From assembly GCF_003313505.1 (NCBI RefSeq), contig NZ_QMHO01000007.1:1-64000 (forward strand): a DNA stretch of 64,000 bases. Reading direction: 5' to 3'. The stretch's first letter is position 1. Every line of letters begins with the position of its first letter. Source of the stretch: Pedobacter nanyangensis. Its GTDB lineage: Bacteria > Bacteroidota > Bacteroidia > Sphingobacteriales > Sphingobacteriaceae. Positions 27,213 to 33,975 of the stretch are shown piece after piece. Under the pieces are notes generated by a model. The model saw only the letters and a list, made by a program, of their open reading frames with translations, was not told the origin of the DNA and ran no database searches. Both the position numbers and the translations under genes were made by a program.

Positions 27213-27752
27213 ATTTACGTTGTTTTTCGGATAGGGAATCGTCATTGCGAGGCACGAGTCTTTGCGTTCTTTGCGAATACTTCAAAAACCTTTGCATTAA
27301 ACTATTTAAACTAAACCGCAAAGAAAAGAAGAGTTTCGCGAAGAGCGCAAAGCAGGCGTTTACATCCCTGTTAATCCGATGTTAAAGCTTCAAGCTCGCC
27401 GCATCATCATTCCAGCAGAATTAATCAACTACATTATTTAAACCGTAACAATATTTATTTCTCAGCATTAAAGCAGCATTATGCAAATACTGCTTACTTT
27501 AAAAAAGTTGGTAATGAATGTAGTTACTTAAGCGATTTTTTAGCGAGTAAGTAGATTTACGTTGTTTTTCGGATAGGGAATCGTCATTGCGAGGCACGAG
27601 TCTTTGCGTTCTTTGCGAATACTTCAAAAACCTTTGCATTAAACTATTTAAACTAAACCGCAAAGAAAAGAAGAGTTTCGCGAAGAGCGCAAAGTAGGTG
27701 TTTATATCCCTGTTAATCCAATGTTAAAACTTCAAGCTTGCCGCATCATAAT
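27069..27752. repeat. Tandem duplication, two 342-bp copies
   Basis: Copy 1 is 27069-27410 and copy 2 is 27411-27752, with a period of exactly 342 bp. Each copy holds the last 48 codons of the TPR-like gene (plus strand), the spacer, and the last 9 codons plus stop of the kinase gene (minus strand). Positions 27074-27352 match 27416-27694 without a difference I can see. The last 56 bp of copy 1 carry six transitions and one transversion relative to copy 2. The spacer, 27213-27723, has no other gene. Confidence 0.95.
27411..27554 (+). pseudogene. Duplicated C-terminal fragment of the TPR-like gene
   Basis: Forty-seven codons plus stop, the same sequence as the end of the gene at 24810-27212 and, because 342 is a multiple of 3, in the same frame. 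It has no start codon or promoter of its own and lies behind the genuine stop at 27212. It is a non-functional by-product of the tandem duplication. The mirror fragment of the kinase gene (27382-27411, minus strand) reads NDDAASLKL-stop versus NYDAASLKF-stop in the real gene. Confidence 0.8.
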
Positions 27753-28602
27753 TAGGGCAAGCGCCCTTTTGCGAAGTAACAAAGCCAGCCACCTTGGCAG
27801 CAAAATTTAGGCAGTCCACTATTTTTTCGCCAGCCAGTTTTTGGCTTAAAAATGCCGCTAAAAAACTATCGCCGCTACCCACGGTGTCCACTACGGTTAC
27901 TTTTTCAGCCAGGTAATCAATCTTTTGGTTTTGGCTGTAATAAGTCCCGCCATCAGCACCTTTGGTAATTAATATCTCTGCAAGTTGAAACTGTTCCATC
28001 AAAGCAGCCACCACATTTTGCTCGTCACCGCCAGCCGTAAACCAGTTGCCCAGCATCACAATCTCATTTTCGTTCAGTTTTACAACATCAGCCTTGCTTA
28101 AAAAAGTGCCAATAGTATTTTTATCGTAGTATGGCGTTCTAAGGTTCACATCAAAAACCTTAAATTTGGCATGGTCCAATAATTGGAGCAAAGTGGTTTT
28201 GCTCACCTCATTTCTTGCCGAGAGGCTGCCAAAAATAAAAACATCCGCATCAGCTAACCTTCTCTCAAAATCATTTTGCCAAGTAATATAGTCCCAGGCC
28301 GTAGGGTAGGTAATGGTATAAACCATTTCGTTGTTTTCCTTCAGGCTGGCAATTACCTCGCTGGTGCTTTGTTCAAGGTCAATCTGTATATTTTCGGCAG
28401 GAATTCCAATGGAGGAAATAAAGTCAATCAGTGTTTTGCCCGCTTCATCATCACCAACACGGCTAATTAGCGAAGCATCAACACCTAGTTTTCTCAAATG
28501 GTAGGCAACATTCATGGGTGCACCACCAGCCAATCGGCCTGATGGTAGGTTATCCCATAAAATTTCCCCAAAGCAAATGGCTTTTTTAAGTTGATTTTGC
28601 AT
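27724..28602 (-). CDS. PfkB-family sugar kinase, fructokinase-like
   Basis: Ribokinase/PfkB fold kinase, 292 residues from the ATG at 28602 (MQNQLKKAICFGEILWD). A TTG 9 bp upstream also opens the frame. Signature 1 is SGRLAGGAPMNVAYHLRKLG near residue 22, and signature 2 is DTVGSGDSFLAAFLS near 245, with the catalytic Asp. The opening 'CFGEILWDNLPSG...GGAPMNVA' is typical of fructokinases. It is 12 bp downstream of the SirB1-like gene on the same strand. The last codons are part of the 342-bp duplication. Substrate is inferred, not proven. Confidence 0.88.
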   Translation of the reverse strand: MQNQLKKAICFGEILWDNLPSGRLAGGAPMNVAYHLRKLGVDASLISRVGDDEAGKTLIDFISSIGIPAENIQIDLEQSTSEVIASLKENNEMVYTITYPTAWDYITWQNDFERRLADADVFIFGSLSARNEVSKTTLLQLLDHAKFKVFDVNLRTPYYDKNTIGTFLSKADVVKLNENEIVMLGNWFTAGGDEQNVVAALMEQFQLAEILITKGADGGTYYSQNQKIDYLAEKVTVVDTVGSGDSFLAAFLSQKLAGEKIVDCLNFAAKVAGFVTSQKGACPNYDAASLKF

Positions 28603-28614
28603 CGTGGACAAGCT

Positions 28615-29469
28615 TTAGGATAATATTTCCTGCATTTCCCTAAGTTCTGCTACTTTTTCAGTGGCACCTAAATTTTCATAGGCCGAAATCAGGTTCCGTA
28701 AAATACGGCGTACAATTTCCGCATTGCTACAGGGCGCATAAAAACCAGGTTGCGGCTCCAGGTTAAGCTGACGCAAAAACTGGTCTACATCATGCTTGCC
28801 AAAAATAGCCCCTTTGTTAAAAGCATTAATGTAAAATAGCACCGCCTGCTCCTTATCGGGATTGCTTTCATCAATATAGCCTAATATAAAATGTTGCGGC
28901 AAATTCACGCCATATACTGGTATATCCAGCTTTTGCGCAATGGTCGAGTAAATAATGGCCAACGAAATTTGGTTGCCCTTTTTGCTCTCCAATACTTGGT
29001 TTAAATAAGAATTTTGCGGATCATGGTGGTTTTTGGTATTCCCACTAAAGCCAAACTGGTTGTAAAAAACATGGTTAATCAGCTTAATTTTCTCTATCGA
29101 GCTCATTTCGTACTGCAGGCCCACCCACACTTCCCTTTTAATATCTTCAATTTGGTTAATAATGGCTTGCTCATCCAAATCCGGAAACTGGTATCGGTTA
29201 ATGATCAGTGCGCCCTGCAAAAGGTCAAAGGCACCGCTTTGATACCACAAATTAAGATCCTGTTTAACATTGGTGAACTGAATAGTATGCACAATATTCT
29301 CTATCCTTTCGTGCAGCAAGGTATCCAACGATTTTTCCCAGGCCAGTTCCAGCGAACCAATGGCATCGCTCCCATACTCCAGCAGTTTTTCCTGCACATG
29401 CCTAAAAACCTCCTCATCAGGGTCGTCCAATAATTTTACCAACGCATCTATTTCTGCAACATTTTTCAT
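28615..29469 (-). CDS. SirB1-like transglutaminase-fold protein
   Basis: A 284-residue protein with an N-terminal helical (HEAT/TPR-like) region, LLDDPDEEVFRHVQEKLLEYG. A central SirB1/transglutaminase_9 domain follows (about 95-230), with INHVFYNQFGFSGN, NSYLNQVLESKKGNQISLAIIY and LPQHFILGY. The usual transglutaminase Cys is replaced (GNQISLA), as in other SirB1/YchA proteins, so it is probably not a protease or transglutaminase. In proteobacteria the relative sits beside prfA/prmC; here it is paired with a sugar kinase. Cytosolic, function unknown. Confidence 0.8.
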   Translation of the reverse strand: MKNVAEIDALVKLLDDPDEEVFRHVQEKLLEYGSDAIGSLELAWEKSLDTLLHERIENIVHTIQFTNVKQDLNLWYQSGAFDLLQGALIINRYQFPDLDEQAIINQIEDIKREVWVGLQYEMSSIEKIKLINHVFYNQFGFSGNTKNHHDPQNSYLNQVLESKKGNQISLAIIYSTIAQKLDIPVYGVNLPQHFILGYIDESNPDKEQAVLFYINAFNKGAIFGKHDVDQFLRQLNLEPQPGFYAPCSNAEIVRRILRNLISAYENLGATEKVAELREMQEILS

Positions 29470-29524
29470 CTGATGCTACCTTTCTTTCAATTATGCTGTT
29501 TAATTTTTTTTTGAAAATCGGGGC

Positions 29525-29575
29525 CGGTTTTCCATCGGCAACTGCCGTCCCGCTTTTCGTTGCAATCTTTTTGTT
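29525..29575. repeat. Fragment of the dispersed repeat
   Basis: Contains CCCGCTTTTCGTTGCAATCT followed by TTTTG. The GCAATCTTTTTG part matches the block at about 4250 in the repeat after der. No GGGCACGAG or AAAGYGGAAAG core is present, so only one end of the element is left. Confidence 0.4.
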
Positions 29576-29584
29576 CCCTTACTC

Positions 29585-29632
29585 AAACCTCATAGGTTTA
29601 TCGGCACCATGCAAAGAAAACCTATGAGGTTT
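29585..29632. repeat. Perfect 15-bp inverted repeat
   Basis: AAACCTCATAGGTTT (29585-29599) and AAACCTATGAGGTTT (29618-29632) are exact reverse complements separated by 18 bp. Each arm is itself nearly palindromic (AAACCT/AGGTTT). It lies in the 324-bp gap between the divergent SirB1-like and methyltransferase genes, with no T-run suitable for a terminator on the right side (C-run instead). Confidence 0.8.
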
Positions 29633-29757
29633 ACCCCCCCAGCGCAAAAAGTATTTCCACTTCAATCGGGTTTAGTTTACAAACTTTTGTGCACGTTTAA
29701 ATCCTCCCCCCTTAACAAAAGTAACAAGTCTGCAAAAACAGGCCTTAATCCTTATTC

Positions 29758-29789
29758 TTTGCTCCTTGTTCTTTTTTCCTTTACTTTTG
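29758..29789 (+). promoter_or_regulatory. Methyltransferase promoter, leaderless layout
   Basis: TTTG (29758-29761), 20 bp, TACTTTTG (29782-29789), then CCTC and the ATG at 29794. Both elements and the 20-bp spacing fit the Bacteroidota consensus. The ATG lies where transcription should start. Confidence 0.7.
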
Positions 29790-29793
29790 CCTC

Positions 29794-30576
29794 ATGGTCC
29801 TACAATTTTTTGCCGATTACCTTAAGCATCAGTTTACTGCTAAAACCCGACATGGCACACACTCGCCCTTTGTTTACAAGCTAGCCGATGAGGTAATTTA
29901 CGATTTTTCTGCAAAAAGCGCTTACAAAGACATCGAAGCACAGCGAAAAAAACTTTTAGCTGACCAAAAGCTCATCACCGTAACCGATTTGGGAGCGGGT
30001 TCCCATTTAAATAAAAATAGAACCAAAAAGGTAGCGCAAATTGCCAAAAATGCCCTAAAAACACCCCGATTAGCGCAATTGATCTACCGTTTGGCAGCCA
30101 ACCACCAGCCCGCTAATATGGTAGAATTGGGCACGTGCTTAGGCATTACCACGGCATATTTATCCAAAGCGCAGCCAAAAGCCAATGTACTAACCATCGA
30201 AGGCTGCCCGCAAACGGCCGAAGTAGCCTATCAGAACTTTAACGAATTGGGCTTAAACAATGTGGAACTGCAAGTAGGTAATTTCAACGATTTGTTGCCA
30301 AAAGCCATCGAACAAAGCAACCAATTAGACTTTGTTTACATTGATGGCAACCACACCAAAGAAGCTACGCTCAATTATTTTCATTGGTGCTTGCCCAAGC
30401 TTACCGAAAACAGCCTGCTTATCTTCGACGATATCTATTGGAGCGAAGGAATGAAGCAGGCCTGGGAAGAAATTAAGGCCCATCCGCAGGTAACCGTAAC
30501 CATTGATTTATTTTGGATAGGTTTGGTGTATTTCAGGAAAGGACAGGCCAAGGAGCACTTTAAGCTTAAAATTTAA
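29794..30576 (+). CDS. Class I SAM-dependent methyltransferase
   Basis: A 260-residue protein of the Methyltransf_24/O-methyltransferase type. SAM motif I is MVELGTCLGITTAYL near 109. The acidic strand-2 end is VLTIEGCPQTAEVA, and LDFVYIDGNHTKEATLNYF and LLIFDDIYWSEG are the later core strands with the metal-binding-like Asp residues. The N-terminus (LKHQFTAKTRHGTHSPFVYKLADEVIYD) is characteristic of a Bacteroidota subgroup. The substrate cannot be predicted. Transcribed from its own promoter; no partner gene is close. Confidence 0.87.
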   Translation: MVLQFFADYLKHQFTAKTRHGTHSPFVYKLADEVIYDFSAKSAYKDIEAQRKKLLADQKLITVTDLGAGSHLNKNRTKKVAQIAKNALKTPRLAQLIYRLAANHQPANMVELGTCLGITTAYLSKAQPKANVLTIEGCPQTAEVAYQNFNELGLNNVELQVGNFNDLLPKAIEQSNQLDFVYIDGNHTKEATLNYFHWCLPKLTENSLLIFDDIYWSEGMKQAWEEIKAHPQVTVTIDLFWIGLVYFRKGQAKEHFKLKI

Positions 30577-30622
30577 TTTCTATATAAAATTATTTTATTG
30601 ATAATCAGTATTTTATTGTTTT

Positions 30623-30658
30623 AACTGATTTTTCAGTTGTATAACTGAAAAATCAGTT
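30623..30658 (+). promoter_or_regulatory. Operator of the BlaI-type repressor
   Basis: AACTGATTTTTCAGTT, four bases (GTAT), then its exact reverse complement AACTGAAAAATCAGTT. Each 16-bp arm is itself a palindrome-like site (AACTG...CAGTT), so the region offers two adjacent dimer sites. It ends 12 bp before the repressor gene, the place expected for autoregulation. Confidence 0.75.
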
Positions 30659-30670
30659 GTACATTCGGTT

Positions 30671-31033
30671 ATGGAAGAATTAACCAAAGCCGAAGAACGT
30701 ATCATGCAGATTCTATGGAAATTGGAACATGCATTTGTAAAGGACATCATCGAAGAAATAGATGAAGAACCTAAACCTCCCTATAACACTATTTCGTCAA
30801 TTGTTAGGCTTTTAGAAAAGAAAGGCTACGTAAGCTATAAAGCCTACGGTAAAACTTATGAATATTTTCCCGCCATTACCAAGGAGCAGTATGCCGAAAC
30901 CAGCTTTTCTAAGCTATTCTCTGGTTATTTCGATAATTCGCCCAAAAGCCTATTGTCGTTTATGGTAAAACAGGACAAATTAAGTGAAGCAGATATAGAA
31001 GAGTTAAAAGCACTCATCAATCAAAAATCTTAA
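30671..31033 (+). CDS. BlaI/MecI/CopY-family repressor
   Basis: Winged-helix repressor of 120 residues. The N-terminal LTKAEERIMQILWKLEHAFVKDIIEEI and NTISSIVRLLEKKGYVSYKAYGKTYEYFPAITKEQYAE are the DNA-binding domain typical of the family. The C-terminal 45 residues are the dimerisation and cleavage region. The M56 peptidase gene starts 1 bp after its stop, the classic repressor/sensor-protease pair. A nested palindrome lies directly upstream. In other bacteria such pairs respond to beta-lactams, but in Bacteroidota the signal is generally unknown. Confidence 0.92.
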   Translation: MEELTKAEERIMQILWKLEHAFVKDIIEEIDEEPKPPYNTISSIVRLLEKKGYVSYKAYGKTYEYFPAITKEQYAETSFSKLFSGYFDNSPKSLLSFMVKQDKLSEADIEELKALINQKS

Positions 31034-31034
31034 C

Positions 31035-33263
31035 ATGGAACTATTCAGCTATTTACTCAAGGCAAGTGCGGGTTTAGTATTGTTTTTCGCCTTTTATTTA
31101 CTTGTACTTCAAAAACTTACCTTCTTTAAATTCAACAGGTTTTATCTGTTGGGCGCTTTAATCGTAAGTTTTGTAATTCCAACACTACATTTTACCATTG
31201 AACGAGAGGTGCAGCCGACCACTAGCGAAGCAATAGCAGTGGCCCCTTCGCTTAATGTCGAAAATTTGCAAGCTGCCGATATGGAACAGTCAATGGATGT
31301 GCCCAAAGCTTTTCAATCAGAAAAGTTAATGGAACAACAAACGGCTTGGCTTGGCTTACTTCCTTATGCCTACGCAATGATTACTGCCTTGCTGCTGCTT
31401 ATCGGAATGAGGAAATTGTTGGTGCTGGTTTGTTATACACGACAAAATGCCAAATCCATACATGGGCTAAAACTGTTGGAAAAGACGGAAGGGTTTACCA
31501 ATTGCTCTTTTTTCAACTATGTTTTTATCGACGGATCAAATTTAGCCCCTCAAGAACTAGCCGCATTACTTGATCACGAAAAGGTTCATGCGCAACAATA
31601 CCACTCTGTAGATAAAATTATCATGATGATGGCCAAGGCAGTCATGTGGTTTAACCCTGTTATTTATTTATGGGACAAAGCACTAGAACAAACACACGAA
31701 TACGAAGCCGACGAAGCCACAGCCAATCATTTTGGCTCAAAAGATTACGCCTCTCTATTGCTTAAACTGGCAGTGAGCGAAAGCCAAGGCACTTTGGTTC
31801 ACAATTTTGTGAAAAGCCCCGTAAAGGAGCGCATTAAAATGTTATTCAACGCTAAATCAAATAAAATGAAAAAAATAATGTATTTACTGGTAGTGCCTAT
31901 CATTTTAGGTATTACCTGGGGTTTTACGGTTGAGGTGGTGGATGTTGTACCGAGTAAGGCACTGCTAAAACAGCAGGAAAAATTTCAAGAAGATCCCTTA
32001 ATTGGAAAGACCATTAAAGGTAGGGTAGATAGTATTTCAAAACAAGGTTTTCCTCGGATACTATATCTTAAAGTAGGAAATGTCACCTATCCCATCAGAC
32101 ATGATATCCCTTACAAAATTAAGGCAGGTGATCAGTTGACGGTTACTATTTCAGGAAAAATCGAAGAATTAAGTATAAAAGATGTCGCTAAAAACGAGGA
32201 GCTGATTTATGATACACCTATTTACATGGTTAATGCTGCAGCTACTCCAACAGGTCAATCGTTAATGAAGGCGCCAGAAAAGCATGCTTTTTTGTACGAA
32301 GCCAATAGAGCCAGATTTGCTCATAGCAAAATCAAGAGCATCAAAAGAAACTCAAGTGGATATGCTACCGAAATTGAGCTTAATGATGGGACTTTTAAAA
32401 TTTTATTAGATGTATCAGCGCTGAAAACAAAAGCAGAAAAATTTAAAATAGGTGATAAGATTACCGCAAAATTCATTGGAGAAAAATTGATCTCTAAAAA
32501 TGTATACGCTACCGATAAACTCATTGCATTATATACTGATCCTAAAAAGTATGAATTAGTTAACCCAGCATTGTACACTAAGTTTTATACGAAAGAGGGT
32601 TATCAAAAAATAGCTGGAAGCCGACAAAAGCCGCTTACGATTACGCCAATTTCTGAAGACGAGGTAAAGGTGGTTTCGGCTGCAAATGCTACCAGAAATG
32701 CAAGTAGCGGGGTTGCTTATTTAACAAAGGCAAAACTACAGATCGGGAAGATCACCATTGAAGCAGAGGAAGCTTCTTTAGACAGCAGAAATAGAATGAT
32801 GTTTGCAGAAAATGCGAAAGTTCATTTTGCCGATGGGAAAGTAAAGGTTTATAAAAGTGTTATTTATAATGTCAATAACAAAACCTATAATTTTTATGAG
32901 TTTGCAGTAAATAAAGAGCAATCCAGCGTAATTTCTGGACCTGGTAAAGAAGGTGCTTTGTCTTTTAGTAAAGACGTTGCGCTTTCGAAAATCCAATGGT
33001 CTGCATCTGACTCTGTAAAAATTAGAAGATTTTTTAACGATGTTGTATTTACTGGGAAAGCAAAAGTAGCGTTAGAGAAATATAAGGCCGAGGGTAGACT
33101 TATTCATCTTGACGATGAGAACAAAAGAATGATCATCTATTTTGGCTCTTTAATAGATGATGCTAATCTTAAGATAGAAGCGGAAGTCATAGAAGTAGAT
33201 TTGATGGTCAATACTTATAAAACAAAGAATTTAGGGAAATCATTTCCTCAAGTACAAAGATAA
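31035..33263 (+). CDS. M56 (BlaR1-like) membrane metallopeptidase with long C-terminal region
   Basis: A 742-residue membrane sensor protease. Helices lie at about 4-25, 36-52 and 108-133, with a further one at 282-304. The zinc motif is HEKVH at 181-185, with the third ligand region HEYEADEA at 221-228. The C-terminal 430 residues are outside the peptidase. They have no penicillin-binding domain but contain beta-rich stretches such as KLQIGKITIEAEEASLDSR and AENAKVHFADGKVKVYKS, which look like LptA/OstA-type repeats. Coupled to the BlaI-type repressor by 1 bp. The signal sensed is unknown. Confidence 0.87.
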   Translation: MELFSYLLKASAGLVLFFAFYLLVLQKLTFFKFNRFYLLGALIVSFVIPTLHFTIEREVQPTTSEAIAVAPSLNVENLQAADMEQSMDVPKAFQSEKLMEQQTAWLGLLPYAYAMITALLLLIGMRKLLVLVCYTRQNAKSIHGLKLLEKTEGFTNCSFFNYVFIDGSNLAPQELAALLDHEKVHAQQYHSVDKIIMMMAKAVMWFNPVIYLWDKALEQTHEYEADEATANHFGSKDYASLLLKLAVSESQGTLVHNFVKSPVKERIKMLFNAKSNKMKKIMYLLVVPIILGITWGFTVEVVDVVPSKALLKQQEKFQEDPLIGKTIKGRVDSISKQGFPRILYLKVGNVTYPIRHDIPYKIKAGDQLTVTISGKIEELSIKDVAKNEELIYDTPIYMVNAAATPTGQSLMKAPEKHAFLYEANRARFAHSKIKSIKRNSSGYATEIELNDGTFKILLDVSALKTKAEKFKIGDKITAKFIGEKLISKNVYATDKLIALYTDPKKYELVNPALYTKFYTKEGYQKIAGSRQKPLTITPISEDEVKVVSAANATRNASSGVAYLTKAKLQIGKITIEAEEASLDSRNRMMFAENAKVHFADGKVKVYKSVIYNVNNKTYNFYEFAVNKEQSSVISGPGKEGALSFSKDVALSKIQWSASDSVKIRRFFNDVVFTGKAKVALEKYKAEGRLIHLDDENKRMIIYFGSLIDDANLKIEAEVIEVDLMVNTYKTKNLGKSFPQVQR

Positions 33264-33308
33264 GGCCCGTGAAAATTTTCCTATATTTATTGGAGGTAGA
33301 AAATAAGC

Positions 33309-33971
33309 ATGAGCTTGGAGCTAAAAAGAATACATCACATAAAGGCAGCAGAGCACTTAGGTATTAGCCTAGTTGTTGCGGTAATGGTTTACTTCTTCTC
33401 AGCTCCTTTATTTAATAATTTCTTAAGCAGAATAATGCTCTCTTGGATTACATTCTGCACCATTCAAACAGGAATTAGCTGGTTGGTTTTCGTCAAATCA
33501 TCGGCAAAACAAACCCGTCAACATGCAGGTATTGAGGATGGTGGACGAGCAATTGTCTCCTTAACCGTGTTATTGGCGACTTTTGCTGGTATGATGGCTG
33601 TTTTTATTTTGTTAATTAAAACTGATAATAGCTCAAAGCAGTGGATTGATGTATTACTTGGAATGGTGGGAATGTTTTTAAGCTGGATACTGGTACACAC
33701 CAGCTACACCTCCCGCTATGCGCATCTATATTACGATGTGAAGGCAGGTAAATTGCATAAGGGACTGGTTTTTCCGGGCGATGAAGCACCTGATTTTATC
33801 GATTTTGCCTATCATTCCTTTGTCATTGGGATGACTTTCCAGGTTTCAGACATCGACATAACTTCCAAACGCATGCGCCGGCTGACCCTAGGGCATAGCC
33901 TAATTTCCTTTGTATTCAATACCTGTATTGTGGCACTTACCATTAGTGCGGTAGCGGGCTTATTTGGATAG
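33309..33971 (+). CDS. DUF1345 membrane protein
   Basis: A 220-residue integral membrane protein with five or so hydrophobic segments (about 16-50, 78-102, 112-128, 160-175, 195-218). Family markers are HTSYTSRYAHLYYD near 138, FPGDEAPDFIDFAYHSFVIGMTFQVSDIDI and the final RRLTLGHSLISFVFNTCIVALTI, all diagnostic of DUF1345. Function unknown. It follows the M56 gene by 45 bp on the same strand and may be co-transcribed. Confidence 0.9.
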   Translation: MSLELKRIHHIKAAEHLGISLVVAVMVYFFSAPLFNNFLSRIMLSWITFCTIQTGISWLVFVKSSAKQTRQHAGIEDGGRAIVSLTVLLATFAGMMAVFILLIKTDNSSKQWIDVLLGMVGMFLSWILVHTSYTSRYAHLYYDVKAGKLHKGLVFPGDEAPDFIDFAYHSFVIGMTFQVSDIDITSKRMRRLTLGHSLISFVFNTCIVALTISAVAGLFG

Positions 33972-33975
33972 AAAC

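Noticed and set aside
27411..27554. Independent small gene downstream of the TPR-like gene
   Set aside because: Identical to the 3' end of that gene through tandem duplication, with no start codon of its own.
31035..33263. Beta-lactam resistance sensor
   Set aside because: The M56 protein lacks the penicillin-binding sensor domain and no beta-lactamase gene is nearby; the acylase homologue at 33976 is not evidence for it.
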